Shown in pieces: positions 17,961 through 27,975 of a stretch of DNA of 64,000 nt. The translations under genes and the position numbers were made by a program. The stretch is from Colwellia demingiae (GTDB taxonomy: Bacteria > Pseudomonadota > Gammaproteobacteria > Enterobacterales > Alteromonadaceae): contig NZ_VOLT01000002.1 in the NCBI RefSeq assembly GCF_007954275.1, forward strand, positions 558,001-622,000. The letters run 5' to 3'. The notes beneath the pieces were generated by a model. That model made no database searches, was not told where the DNA came from, and worked only from the letters and a program-made list of their open reading frames with translations. The first letter of the stretch is position 1. The number at the start of each line of letters is the position of its first letter.

Positions 17961-19301
17961 ATGGTTCATCTGCCGCAAAAAGCAACTGAGCAAAACTCAC
18001 CTTTTGCCTTCTTTTTTTTAGTACTATATACCGCATCCGTACTGATACGCCCACACGAGATGTTTCTAACCAGTATAGAGTGGGTTACCATTAAGGTTTT
18101 TGCCATTATCGCCTTAATCGCAACTCTTGCTTCACAACGCCCTCTAAAACTTTACCCACAACATTGGATGCTACTAGGCTTAATACCGCTTATTGCCATA
18201 TCAGGTTTTTTAAATGGCTCAGGCATGTATGGAATAGAACAAGCACAACGATTATTTATTAGTTCCATTATCCCCCTTTTTCTATATAGCACCTGTATTA
18301 CCAGCATAAAACGCCAGCATCTTTTAATGGTTGTGTGCATAGTTGCAGCGATGCTGATGATACATAATGGCCATGTACAGCAATCTGAAGTATTTGGTTG
18401 GGCATTAGACACACATGCCGTTGGCCACACAGAATTGCCTGACGATAGAAGAATAACTTACCTAGGTTTTTTTAATGACCCTAACGATTTAGGGATGTTT
18501 TTAGTGATGAATATCCCCTTTGTTATTTATTTTTATAAAAAAGGTCAATTCTTGACAAAAATCACCATGCTTGGCGCACTTGCTGCTATTGCATATGGTA
18601 TTTACTTAACCGGCTCTCGTGGTACAGCTCTGGGGGCAGGCGGGCTTTTGGCTGTGTATTTTCTTGTAACAAGCGCTGGGCCTAAACTCCTCATTACCTC
18701 TGTAGTCTCGGCCCCAATAGCCGCAACCGTCATTGCCTCTTTACAAAGTAATATAGATTCATCGGCTGATGGCCGTTTAGAAGCATGGTACGCGGGTATT
18801 TTGATGCTACTCGACAATCCTATATTTGGTGTGGGTATGGGGCAGTTTTTTGAAGAACACGGCTTAGTCGCACATAATTCGTTTATACACGTCGCAGGAG
18901 AGCTAGGCGTCCCTGGTTACTCTTTATGGGGAGGAATGTTAACATTTACCTTATTAACAGGATATTTTTTCATAAAAAATGGAAAAGTGCCCCAACATGA
19001 GACTGTTGACATTACTACTGAACCCGATGAGGTTGATGAAAATTTTCAAAATGAATTAACCTTAAATAAAACCTTATTCATGTCATTAATTGGCTTTATG
19101 ATCACTGGTTTCTTTATCAGCAGAATGTTTACATTATTACTTTTTATCTATTTGGGTATGTTACTTGCCTCACACGTGCGCCTTGTAAAAATAAGGCCTC
19201 ATTTAAAGGTGTACATGGATAAAAAAATAGCGATAAGAAGCATGGCCTATTGCTGGGTGGTTATTCTGGCAGTTTATGCTGCTTTAAAATTAGGATTGTA
19301 A
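17961..19301 (+). CDS. O-antigen ligase/polymerase-like protein, exosortase A-associated
   Basis: This 446-residue integral membrane protein has about eleven predicted segments and the periplasmic-loop pattern of the Wzy_C/O-antigen ligase family: ITYLGFFNDPNDLGMFL, YLTGSRGTALGAGGLLAVYF and NPIFGVGMGQFFEEHGLVAH with Asn and Ser following. The Arg of GSRG and the His of LVAHNSF fit the conserved catalytic positions of WaaL/Wzy proteins. It belongs to the putative O-glycosylation ligase group that recurs in XrtA loci. It could polymerise the repeat unit or attach it to a protein acceptor; no other polymerase candidate is seen in the locus. Confidence 0.85.
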   Translation: MVHLPQKATEQNSPFAFFFLVLYTASVLIRPHEMFLTSIEWVTIKVFAIIALIATLASQRPLKLYPQHWMLLGLIPLIAISGFLNGSGMYGIEQAQRLFISSIIPLFLYSTCITSIKRQHLLMVVCIVAAMLMIHNGHVQQSEVFGWALDTHAVGHTELPDDRRITYLGFFNDPNDLGMFLVMNIPFVIYFYKKGQFLTKITMLGALAAIAYGIYLTGSRGTALGAGGLLAVYFLVTSAGPKLLITSVVSAPIAATVIASLQSNIDSSADGRLEAWYAGILMLLDNPIFGVGMGQFFEEHGLVAHNSFIHVAGELGVPGYSLWGGMLTFTLLTGYFFIKNGKVPQHETVDITTEPDEVDENFQNELTLNKTLFMSLIGFMITGFFISRMFTLLLFIYLGMLLASHVRLVKIRPHLKVYMDKKIAIRSMAYCWVVILAVYAALKLGL

Positions 19302-19383
19302 ACGAAATTGACTTACATGCTTCTGCATAATTCTCAGGTATGGACTAAGCTTTAAGTAGAAACAACCTAAATAGTACATAAGC

Positions 19384-20469
19384 ATGTTGACTTATTCAAA
19401 AGCGTTACGGTTAACAACAGTTATTGACAGCAAAAACAATAATTTCAACTTAATTAGAATGGTAGCTGCTACGGCTGTTATTTTTAGTCATAGTTTTGCT
19501 TTAGCTCTCGGTGAACGAGGCTTTGAACCAATAAATAACATACTGGGGATGAGCTTAGGTGAAATAGCCGTTAATATATTTTTCATTACCAGCGGTTTAC
19601 TGGTTACTCGAAGCTTATGCTTTAGAAATAATTTACGCCAGTTTATTATTGCTAGAGCACTACGTATCTACCCTGCTCTCATTGCTTGTACAGTAGTTTG
19701 TGCCACATTAGGCATAATAATATCTAACCTCAGTTTTAATGAATATATTACTGATAATAATTTCATTAAATTTATTTTTTATAACAGCACTATAATCATC
19801 ACTGATTTTCAAATCTTACCCGGCGTCTTTGAGCAAGCCCCTTATGACGCTAGTGTGAACGGTTCTTTATGGACGTTACCTTGGGAACTAAGAATGTACT
19901 GTGTTCTCTTAGGAGTAGGTTTATTAATTTCAATATCTTCCCACTTTAAATTTAGAGTAAATATTATCCCATTTGCAATTATAGCTATTGCATTAATCAG
20001 TACCATTTATCACTTTCATTATCATATAAATAATGAGGTTCATTGGTTTTATAGCAAGGCATCTCGATTCTTATCCACTTTTTTCTTAGGGGCTTGCCTT
20101 TATATTATTAAAGATCACATTGTATTAAGTAAACAGGCTTTATTAGGGTGTGGGCTTTTTCTTTTGATAGCTCTGTTATTCAGTAAAGATGCTTTTTACG
20201 TATTTTTCACGCTAATTAGCCCATACATCATATTATGTGTCGCATATTTACCAAAAGGGAAAATATTGCAATATAACAAAGTAGGAGATTACTCTTATGG
20301 GACCTATATATATGCTTGGCCAATCCAACAAACATTAGCGATAACGCTTGTTGGTATTCAGCCTTTAGAAATGATGTTTGCTACTTTTATACTAACATTA
20401 ATTTTTGCTATAACTTCATGGCATCTTATTGAAAAGCCAACCATGAAACTCAAGCGATGTTACACTTAG
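19384..20469 (+). CDS. Acyltransferase family 3 membrane protein
   Basis: A 361-residue membrane protein with about ten segments. The N-terminal NFNLIRMVAATAVIFSHSFA contains the conserved His of acyltransferase-3 proteins, and FFITSGLLVTRSL is the second signature. The C-terminal YSYGTYIYAWPIQQTL and WHLIEKPTMK complete the family pattern. It probably O-acetylates a sugar of the exopolysaccharide using an acyl donor from the cytoplasm. No strong ribosome site precedes the ATG. It is convergent with the pyruvyltransferase gene. Confidence 0.87.
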   Translation: MLTYSKALRLTTVIDSKNNNFNLIRMVAATAVIFSHSFALALGERGFEPINNILGMSLGEIAVNIFFITSGLLVTRSLCFRNNLRQFIIARALRIYPALIACTVVCATLGIIISNLSFNEYITDNNFIKFIFYNSTIIITDFQILPGVFEQAPYDASVNGSLWTLPWELRMYCVLLGVGLLISISSHFKFRVNIIPFAIIAIALISTIYHFHYHINNEVHWFYSKASRFLSTFFLGACLYIIKDHIVLSKQALLGCGLFLLIALLFSKDAFYVFFTLISPYIILCVAYLPKGKILQYNKVGDYSYGTYIYAWPIQQTLAITLVGIQPLEMMFATFILTLIFAITSWHLIEKPTMKLKRCYT

Positions 20470-20511
20470 AGTATTTAGATTTTACTGCAACATTACGCTG
20501 ATAAATATTTA

Positions 20512-21711
20512 TTATAATATTGAAGAAAATTTATTAAAACTTTCCATATACGTATTTGTTAGTTTTATAGCGAGCTCATCAAGATCACCTTTAGGAGTAC
20601 TCAATGCAATATTTATTGAGCTCTCCAATTCGTTAGGTAGAATTCCGTGAGGCATATGAGGTAGATCCCATGTTTTCATATAATTAATTTGTTTTCTGAG
20701 AGTTGGTAATAAAGCGACTCTCGGCACCGAGAATGACATTGAAGTAATTAGCCCGTGAAGACTTGTGCCGCAATAACATGATGTGTTACGGATAATATTC
20801 ATCAAATCAAATATATTACCCGTTAAATAAGTTTTATACGTTACGTTAGGATCAAGAAATGAAATGACTTTATCAATTCCCGCTTTATCGTTATGTCCAG
20901 CAGCATTGCCTATAGCAATAAAAACAATAGGCAGTTGATTACTCTTACTTATTTTATTTAGCTCTTCAGCAAATACCTTTTCTTTTCCTCTAACGTGCGC
21001 TTGAGATATTTGAAATACTATGTATCCACCTTTTAATTCTTCAATCATTTGTAACGTTGATTGGCTCGATTTTCCATTAAGCTCTTCAATTGAAATTACT
21101 GAAGACATTATAGTTGCTGAATCGGGTGCTAGAACTGAATTCGTATAGCCAATCCTTATTAATTGTTCTTGAGAAAATGTATCACGAACAGAAACAAATT
21201 TAGCATCATTCATCGCTTCTCCTAACGACTTTATCTCTTCATCGTTAACTACACGAGAAACACCTGTTGCCCCCACAGAGTTATATATAATATTCCTCGC
21301 GGGACCTGTATTTTTTTGTTTGAGATTAAAAGGCAATTCTGAAGTTAAACCTGCCATTTTTGCCACAAGATAGTCAGTCTGCTTAGGAAAAAATCGGCAG
21401 GCGACCCGTTCATAAAAAGGAAAAATAAACGTCGGTAATAGATAACCATATGCTGATTGCCAATCACAAGCTACAACATCGCCTACAGCAAGAAGAATAG
21501 TTGCATCATCTTTACTGTTTTTAAGGGCTTTTTTGATGCTTTCAGTTTTAGGGGCACCAAAAACTGAAAGATCGCTATCAATTAACCCTGCGATAGCAAT
21601 CGATTTTTCGGGAAAAGCCCTTGAGATTAGACGTTCCATTATGAGCGGGAACAATAAGTCGCCATAATTATGGCGATCAAAAGCTCCGTACAAAATAATA
21701 TCATGCTTCAT
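20512..21711 (-). CDS. Polysaccharide pyruvyltransferase family protein
   Basis: The 399-residue cytoplasmic protein begins HDIILYGAFDRHNYGDLLF, the N-terminal signature of the polysaccharide pyruvyltransferase (WcaK/CsaB/ExoV) family. Other family features are VGATGVSR, FVSVRDTFSQEQL with LAPDSATIM, and CYCGTSLHGLITSMSF, whose His is conserved. Such enzymes add a pyruvate ketal from phosphoenolpyruvate, giving the polymer negative charge. AAGGAAG precedes the ATG by seven bases. It is the third gene of a minus-strand operon after the GT2 and the flippase. Confidence 0.87.
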   Translation of the reverse strand: MKHDIILYGAFDRHNYGDLLFPLIMERLISRAFPEKSIAIAGLIDSDLSVFGAPKTESIKKALKNSKDDATILLAVGDVVACDWQSAYGYLLPTFIFPFYERVACRFFPKQTDYLVAKMAGLTSELPFNLKQKNTGPARNIIYNSVGATGVSRVVNDEEIKSLGEAMNDAKFVSVRDTFSQEQLIRIGYTNSVLAPDSATIMSSVISIEELNGKSSQSTLQMIEELKGGYIVFQISQAHVRGKEKVFAEELNKISKSNQLPIVFIAIGNAAGHNDKAGIDKVISFLDPNVTYKTYLTGNIFDLMNIIRNTSCYCGTSLHGLITSMSFSVPRVALLPTLRKQINYMKTWDLPHMPHGILPNELESSINIALSTPKGDLDELAIKLTNTYMESFNKFSSIL

Positions 21712-21734
21712 CTTTACAACTTCCTTATTTTTAA

Positions 21735-23180
21735 TTAATCATTTGATTTTATAATATTTTTTAACTCAAAAATAGATTTTTTATCAAGTATAAAGAGCAG
21801 AAATAAAAACACACTTCCCCCGACAATCATTTGAATGATTAAATTAACCAATGAAATATCTACCCAAAATTGTTTACTGCCAAAAACTGCCAATAACATC
21901 AACAGACCAGCACAACAGGGTGCTATAAATAGTCTAGCAACAGTACTGAATTTAATATTAAATAACTGCGTATTACGATAAACCACAATAATAAAGGCGA
22001 CTGGAAACCCAAATGCCCAAGCCATAGCTAAACCCGTAGCCCCATACTCAATGCCAAGAAAAATGCTCACTATCATAATAGCAATCATTATCCATAAGTT
22101 AATCATCATGTGCTTAACTTTTCGCTGACTTTTTAACGCAGGTCCAAAAAGTTCTTCACAAAAACGCAGAGGCATTACCAATAAAATTATCATGGTGGGA
22201 ATTACAGCATCAACCCACTTTTCGCCCAATACAATAGGTATGATTAAATCAACTACCGAGGCTAACCCCCAAAAAACAGGCACCGTAATTAATAAGCTAA
22301 ACTTTTGAGCTTTCAAGATATAGCTATTAATACGTTCTGGTTGATCTTGAATTTTTGAAAATGCAGGAAAAGCGACTTGCTTAAGTAGGGGTAACAATTT
22401 TTTTTGTGGCATAAGCGCAAATTGCAAACCGATGGCAAATAAACCAATTTCAACTGCCGACATATACCGACCAGCAATCGCCACATCCATATGTAAAAAT
22501 ATATAAGCTAAAGTAGCATGCCCAGTTAGCAATCCTCCAAATTTTAATAAAGCACTTATTTCCGAGAATTTAAAGCTGGGTAAGTATTTTATAGGGCTAA
22601 TAAATAAGGTCATCGCTGTTCGTAAACTTATGGACACTATTTCACCAAAAATAAGCGCCCAAAAGCCATACCCTAAATAAGCCATAACTAACGTTGTAAT
22701 AGCTGCCGAAATGTTTGCTATTGCTGAAATAATGGATACTTTTTTAAATTCCATGTTTCTTGCTAATAGTGCCGCGGGAATAATCTCAAAGGCAAGAATG
22801 AGAAAACACCAAGCATTTACTTTTAAAATACTGGCAACAATATCTGACTGATAATAAGCACCAACAGCATCTGCAATAATTATTTGTAAAACAAATAAAC
22901 TGGCATGAACCATTATAATCATACCAAATATTTGCTTGAGTGTTTTTTGAGTTAACTCTTTCGATTGAATTAATGCCGGTGTGAATAAAGAGCCAATAAA
23001 TAAGGTTAAGAAACTAAAAAAAACATCAGCCATGGCAACAACGCCATAGTCTTCTGGCAATAATAGACGTATTACCCAAAAGGTAATGGCCCAGCGAATC
23101 ACTTGAGTAAGGACCTTACCTAATGCAACCCATTTTAATGAGTGAAGTACTTGGTTTTTAAGATTTGATGAGTCAGTCAT
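21735..23180 (-). CDS. Wzx-type oligosaccharide flippase (MOP superfamily)
   Basis: A multi-pass membrane protein with about 12-14 segments that would flip the lipid-linked repeat unit to the periplasmic face. The N-terminus LKWVALGKVLTQVIRWAITF followed by WVIRLLLPEDYGVVAMADVF is typical of the polysaccharide biosynthesis/WzxC branch, and AFSKIQDQPERINSYILKAQ with the following FSLL motif also fits. I choose the ATG at 23180 (481 residues); a longer reading from a TTG at 23258 would overlap the upstream glycosyltransferase by 50 bases and add an unlikely N-terminus. It is the only flippase in the locus. Confidence 0.88.
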   Translation of the reverse strand: MTDSSNLKNQVLHSLKWVALGKVLTQVIRWAITFWVIRLLLPEDYGVVAMADVFFSFLTLFIGSLFTPALIQSKELTQKTLKQIFGMIIMVHASLFVLQIIIADAVGAYYQSDIVASILKVNAWCFLILAFEIIPAALLARNMEFKKVSIISAIANISAAITTLVMAYLGYGFWALIFGEIVSISLRTAMTLFISPIKYLPSFKFSEISALLKFGGLLTGHATLAYIFLHMDVAIAGRYMSAVEIGLFAIGLQFALMPQKKLLPLLKQVAFPAFSKIQDQPERINSYILKAQKFSLLITVPVFWGLASVVDLIIPIVLGEKWVDAVIPTMIILLVMPLRFCEELFGPALKSQRKVKHMMINLWIMIAIMIVSIFLGIEYGATGLAMAWAFGFPVAFIIVVYRNTQLFNIKFSTVARLFIAPCCAGLLMLLAVFGSKQFWVDISLVNLIIQMIVGGSVFLFLLFILDKKSIFELKNIIKSND

Positions 23181-23208
23181 ATGTACTAAAAAATTCCAAT
23201 AACAATCA

Positions 23209-24144
23209 TTATGATGAAAACAAAATACGTTTGCTATTTTGTAATAATTTCCAAACAATATTTGGAGTCAATTTAAAAGCTATGCCTTTAACATAAAGTT
23301 GTAAATTATTTTTAGTTTGGTGCGCGCGAATAAAGGTATCTCCCGCTAAATTATAAAAACCTGAAAATATATATGATTTAGCATAACGTACATGCAAATG
23401 CTGCTTTATTAATGCCCAGTCTGCCGTTTTGTCATATTGTTTAGCTATAAGTTCAATTTTATTTAAACAAACAATTTCTGCTTCATGCATTTTTTCATCA
23501 TTTAAAGAGTAATTATCCCCGTGAAATACATGAACAGCTAGATGCTCTTCAACATAGTCAAATTCGCAAACCATGGCTAATTTAAGCCATAAATGCCAGT
23601 CATCAACGCCCATGAGTGCTCTATCGTCATCAAACCCACCTACTTGCTCTAAATAAGTTTTTCGAGCAACTGCGGTACAACAAGTAAACATATTAAGTTT
23701 TACTAACTGACTAAAAACATCTCCTTTATATTTATTATCAAAGCTTGGCTTTGACTGCTTGTTATACATTTCATATTTTGCGATAGCACCACAATAAACT
23801 AAACCTATTTTAGGGTTATTGAAGAGGGGTATTTGTTTGCTCAATTTTGTTGCTAGCCATAAGTCATCTTGGTCACAAAAAGCAATAAAGTCTGCTTTCG
23901 CTTGCTTAATACCAAAGTTTCTAGCACAGGCAACGCCGCCATTTTGGTTATAAAAAGATCTTATTCTGGTATCTTTTTTTTCTAATTCCTGCATTATTTC
24001 TGCAGATTTGTCGCTAGAACCATCATCAACTAAAATCAGTTCAATATTTTGATAATTTTGGTTTAAAATAGATTCAACGGTTTTTGCTAAATATTGCTCA
24101 CCGTTATACACAGGTACAACAATAGAGACTAATGATTGAGTCAC
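23209..24144 (-). CDS. Glycosyltransferase family 2 protein
   Basis: A 311-residue GT-A glycosyltransferase. It starts VSIVVPVYNGEQYLAKTVES, has LILVDDGSSDKS (first DD motif, around residue 40) and the metal-binding FIAFCDQDDLW (around residue 90), then GGFDDDRALMGVDDWHLWLK, the acceptor-side ED-like motif. The start is a GTG with AAGGAAG six bases upstream. It is the first gene of the operon with the flippase and pyruvyltransferase and probably adds one sugar to the repeat unit. Confidence 0.9.
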   Translation of the reverse strand: MTQSLVSIVVPVYNGEQYLAKTVESILNQNYQNIELILVDDGSSDKSAEIMQELEKKDTRIRSFYNQNGGVACARNFGIKQAKADFIAFCDQDDLWLATKLSKQIPLFNNPKIGLVYCGAIAKYEMYNKQSKPSFDNKYKGDVFSQLVKLNMFTCCTAVARKTYLEQVGGFDDDRALMGVDDWHLWLKLAMVCEFDYVEEHLAVHVFHGDNYSLNDEKMHEAEIVCLNKIELIAKQYDKTADWALIKQHLHVRYAKSYIFSGFYNLAGDTFIRAHQTKNNLQLYVKGIAFKLTPNIVWKLLQNSKRILFSS

Positions 24145-24268
24145 AAAACTTCCTTTCTTTTGTATTAAAACTTACAAAAACATTGCATTTAGTTAAGTAT
24201 TATCCTTACCATTATGAAAAAGGTAAATTAAAATAAAATACCTTTCACTATAGAATGCTGTAATCGTT

Positions 24269-26263
24269 TTACTTGATAGTTTCCATAGATAAACTGTTTA
24301 TATTTCTAGAATACTTACTTTTAAATGGATTAGAATTTTTTTCTAAGAATAAACGTCCTAATAAAGCCGATCCTATTTCATTAAGATGGTCTTCATCTCT
24401 ATATAATGGGATATCATTTAGGGTCATTAAACAATTATTACCACTACACATTAATTTATGGGGACTAATGATAATTAATTGTGGAAATTCGCTTTTCAGC
24501 GAAGTAGTTAATTCATTGAATAGCTCATTAGAGTCATGCTGTATTTCACAATTTAATTTTTCATTAAAAACTTTTTGTTTTATTGGACATTTAGGGCTTT
24601 TCCCGCGCAAAGTGGGTATATCTTCAAACATGACAGGAGTCGCACCAGAATCAATAATTGCTCTAATTGTTTGAGTAAGCTTTAACTGCAATAAAACAGC
24701 AATCTTTTGATTGTCTACTAGACGCTCATCATTAAAAATTCTACGTGTATTAAAACCAGGCCACGATGCTGCCATGATAACAAAATCAAAAGAATTTTCT
24801 TGAATATGATTTTCGGCCAATATATTTCGTGATTTACACTTTTCTGCTAAATGAATCGTTGACCCCCACTTAAGGTCAAATATAGGTAAACAACGATCTA
24901 AGGTGTAGTCTTGACCTAACAAACCAGCATCTCCAGAAAGTATTTTAATAAATGGAATCATATGGTTGGCATGTGAATCACCAAAAACAAATACATTCGT
25001 TTGCTGTTTATTTTTTGTGTTTTCGCCAAAGATACATTCATCTTCAGGTAGGTTTTTGCTATTTCTATAGGGTGAATGACAAGCCTTTCTAGATTTACTT
25101 GTGTGGGTATGTAATGCATGTTCCATCGCTACTATTGTGGTAGGAAATCTGTTTTTATATCCATCAAAAAAAACACCTAAACCAATCAATACTATTAATA
25201 TTGATGATGGAACAATATATAGCTTAGTAGCAACGGCTTTGAATGAATCTGCGTTAAAATTCCTGAAGGGTTGTTCTATATAACGCCAAGATAGAATGGC
25301 GAGTATATACGTTAAAAGAATAAATGATATTTGGTTAACTAAAGTAAAGTCAACTGAGGTATATCGTGCAAAAACTAAAATGGGCCAATGCCATAGATAC
25401 AGTGAATATGAAATATTACCCGAAAAAACCATCGGTTTTAAAGATAGAAGTTTATTTACTACCCCTGAAGAAGCATAAATAATTAAGGCGGTACCTATAA
25501 CCGGATAAAGTGCGTTATACCCAGGAAAAGAATGATGTTCAGTTAACACTAACGCGCTAACAATAATTAAAAGTAAACCCACAATAGATAATATATGACT
25601 TGTAATTTGATTAGCTTTAGGGAGCTGGTTCCACATTAAAGCCAGGCAAGAGCCAACAAGTAACTCAAAAAAGCGAGTAGGCAATAAATAATATGCGGCT
25701 CCAATAGTTACTTCTGTACCCCACTGAGAAAACACTGTTGCAGCAATACATAAGGCAATGGATGCATATAAAGCGACTTTTTTCCCTAGATACCTATAGG
25801 CAGCTGCTAATAATAACGGCCAAATAAAGTAATATTGTTCTTCAACGGCAAGTGACCAAGTATGTAATAAAGGCGCTTCTTGTGAGCCCCCATCAAAGTA
25901 ACCACCATGCTCTTTCCAGAAGAATATATTACCCGCATAAAAAACAACCCAAATAATGCTTTTATAAAATTTAACAAGGTCTTGTGGCAACATCACTAGA
26001 GTAAAAATACCCATAGTGATAAAAATAATAACAAACAGAACAGGCATTAATCGTTTAATTCGGCGGCTAATGAACCATGCAAACGAAAACGTTTTTTGTT
26101 GAATACGAGGATGAATTATGGAGGTAATAAGAAAACCAGAGATAACAAAAAAAACATCTACACCAACAAACCCGCCGGTAAAAAAGCTAAAACCCACATG
26201 ATTAAAAATAACCAAAAAAACGGCAATGGTTCTTAGTCCATCTATGTCACTTCTATAATTCAA
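24269..26263 (-). CDS. Acyltransferase 3 fused to SGNH hydrolase domain (OafA-like O-acetyltransferase)
   Basis: Residues 1-335 form an acyltransferase-3 membrane domain with RSDIDGLRTIAVFLVIFNH (His22) and FVGVDVFFVISGFLI. After a further membrane segment near 350-367, residues 420-640 form a periplasmic SGNH domain with the nucleophile Ser430 in VFVFGDSHANH and the Asp623-x-x-His626 pair in RDEDHLNEIG. Proteins with this layout O-acetylate surface polysaccharides, the SGNH half performing the final transfer. The start is TTG with AAGGA nine bases upstream. It is monocistronic and divergent from the plus-strand operon beginning at 26635. Confidence 0.9.
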   Translation of the reverse strand: MNYRSDIDGLRTIAVFLVIFNHVGFSFFTGGFVGVDVFFVISGFLITSIIHPRIQQKTFSFAWFISRRIKRLMPVLFVIIFITMGIFTLVMLPQDLVKFYKSIIWVVFYAGNIFFWKEHGGYFDGGSQEAPLLHTWSLAVEEQYYFIWPLLLAAAYRYLGKKVALYASIALCIAATVFSQWGTEVTIGAAYYLLPTRFFELLVGSCLALMWNQLPKANQITSHILSIVGLLLIIVSALVLTEHHSFPGYNALYPVIGTALIIYASSGVVNKLLSLKPMVFSGNISYSLYLWHWPILVFARYTSVDFTLVNQISFILLTYILAILSWRYIEQPFRNFNADSFKAVATKLYIVPSSILIVLIGLGVFFDGYKNRFPTTIVAMEHALHTHTSKSRKACHSPYRNSKNLPEDECIFGENTKNKQQTNVFVFGDSHANHMIPFIKILSGDAGLLGQDYTLDRCLPIFDLKWGSTIHLAEKCKSRNILAENHIQENSFDFVIMAASWPGFNTRRIFNDERLVDNQKIAVLLQLKLTQTIRAIIDSGATPVMFEDIPTLRGKSPKCPIKQKVFNEKLNCEIQHDSNELFNELTTSLKSEFPQLIIISPHKLMCSGNNCLMTLNDIPLYRDEDHLNEIGSALLGRLFLEKNSNPFKSKYSRNINSLSMETIK

Positions 26264-26634
26264 TGCTAGAGTCCTTCAAGCTTTAGATATGAGATTCATC
26301 GGCCAATTACATTTTTGTAATTATTTATTTGAACGTAGTGTTTATTTACAAAACAAATTGTAATGATTTTTGATTGATTAAACAAATATTGTGTCAAGTT
26401 GTGAAACAAATAGATTCTTATCATTGATAAATTAGAAAATGGTTAACAACATGACAGTTGTCACTTCAACGAAAAGAAAACAATTCTATTCTATGGATGA
26501 AGTATATAATAAATGCGTTATCTTCTTTATTAAAATATTCCAGTTGATACTACAAAAATGTTACTTTCATTTGTATTTTTTGTTAAATTAAAGGCACTTA
26601 TGCTCATTCATTCGACTTTAGGATTTTAGCAGTT
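26264..26634. other. Divergent intergenic region
   Basis: This 371-base AT-rich gap separates two divergent transcription units. It holds two short symmetrical sites, TTATCATTGATAA (26418-26430) and TGACA-GT-TGTCA (26452-26463), either of which could be an operator. A GGCAC-N4-GC sequence near 26592 resembles a sigma-54 promoter but the spacing between GG and GC is too short. No coding sequence is visible. Confidence 0.4.
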
Positions 26635-27975
26635 ATGTACGCTTTTATTTTACGACACTTGTTAATGCCTGTTTACGAAAAAATAAAAGGCAAAAATTTA
26701 CTGCTTCACCTTAAAAATTACGAAAGTAATTTAGCGCTATCTAAAGAGCAACTTGCAGAGCAACAATGGCAAGCACTACAAATACTATTGAAACATTGCT
26801 TTGAACACACACAGTTTTACCCCAAAGTGTGGGCAAAAGTTGGCATACATAATACTGACGATATAAAAAGCTTGGCTGACTTTGCCAAGTTGCCCGTGGT
26901 TACTAAAACCGACATCACCGAACATTATCAAGAATTTTTAGCTGATAATTTTTCAAATAATATAAAAAAATCTACCGGTGGTTCTACTGGTCAACCGTTT
27001 AGCTTCGAATTAAACACCGACAGTAATACTAGGCGCGAAGCCATAATGTGGCGAGGCTATGGATGGTTAGGTGCGGGGTTAGGACAAAAAACACTTTATT
27101 TGTGGGGGGCTGATGTTGGCGAACCCACCCTTTTTAAAACAATTAAAACCAATCTCTACCATAAGTTTTATAATCGTAAAATGCTCAATTCATTTGCGAT
27201 GAATAAAAATAATATGATTGAATATGTTAAAGAAATCCGTACTTATAAACCCAAGGCATTAGTGTCTTACGTTAACCCACTTTATGAACTAGCCTGTTAT
27301 ATTAATAAAAACAATACGCCTGTTTTTTCTCCTGACACTATTTTAACCGGAGCGGAGCCTCTTCACGACTTCCAGCGTACTGAAATAGAAAAGGCTTTTA
27401 ACTGTAATGTTTACGACACCTTTGGTTGTCGAGAATTTATGTTAATGTCTGCAGAGTGTACCGAGTATAAAAAGTTACATACTAATAGTGATCATTTAGT
27501 GATTGAAACGCTTTCTGAACAGGGTGAATCTGTTACCGAGCAAAGTGGTGATTTAGTTATAACCGATTTGTATAATTTTGGCATGCCTCTCATTCGTTAT
27601 GTGAATGGTGATAGGGCAACACTGATAAATGAACCATGTCGTTGTGGTAATCCCCTACCTCTAATGAGTAGCGTAGACGGAAGAAAACTAGACATTATAA
27701 AAACCCCCTCAGGGAAAACTATTCCTGGAGAATTATTTCCGCATTTATTTAAAGAATTTAAAGGCATTTCTCGCTTTCAAGTCAAGCAAAGTAAAATCGA
27801 TGAAGTGCATATTTTTATTATCGCCAACGAGAAGTTTTCAAAAGAAGATCAAATCAGCATTACGGCTGAAATCAATAAATATGCTGCCAATGAACTTAAT
27901 TTGAAGTTTGAACTGGTTGAAGATATCCCATTAACGGTCAGTGGCAAACATAGAGTGACTATTTGTGAAGTTTGA
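26635..27975 (+). CDS. PaaK/CapK-family adenylate-forming enzyme
   Basis: The 446-residue protein belongs to the phenylacetate-CoA ligase/CapK branch of the ANL adenylating superfamily. The phosphate-binding loop KKSTGGSTGQPFSF (around residues 112-125), ILTGAEPLHDFQ, and YDTFGCREFMLMSAEC (A5-type motif) are visible, as are GDLVITDL and VNGDRA. Cys-rich EPCRCGNPLPLM is typical of this group. CapK-type proteins recur in capsule and XrtA loci and probably activate an acyl or amino acid for transfer onto sugar amines; the cognate transferase could be the FemAB-like or hexapeptide protein here. It opens an eight-gene plus-strand operon ending at 34871. Confidence 0.82.
   Translation: MYAFILRHLLMPVYEKIKGKNLLLHLKNYESNLALSKEQLAEQQWQALQILLKHCFEHTQFYPKVWAKVGIHNTDDIKSLADFAKLPVVTKTDITEHYQEFLADNFSNNIKKSTGGSTGQPFSFELNTDSNTRREAIMWRGYGWLGAGLGQKTLYLWGADVGEPTLFKTIKTNLYHKFYNRKMLNSFAMNKNNMIEYVKEIRTYKPKALVSYVNPLYELACYINKNNTPVFSPDTILTGAEPLHDFQRTEIEKAFNCNVYDTFGCREFMLMSAECTEYKKLHTNSDHLVIETLSEQGESVTEQSGDLVITDLYNFGMPLIRYVNGDRATLINEPCRCGNPLPLMSSVDGRKLDIIKTPSGKTIPGELFPHLFKEFKGISRFQVKQSKIDEVHIFIIANEKFSKEDQISITAEINKYAANELNLKFELVEDIPLTVSGKHRVTICEV

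Noticed and set aside
23181..23258. N-terminal extension of the flippase from a TTG at 23258
   Set aside because: It would overlap the upstream glycosyltransferase and add 26 residues absent from normal Wzx N-termini.
26588..26605. GGCAC...GC sequence upstream of the PaaK-like gene as a sigma-54 promoter
   Set aside because: The distance between the GG and GC elements is three bases too short for a -24/-12 promoter.
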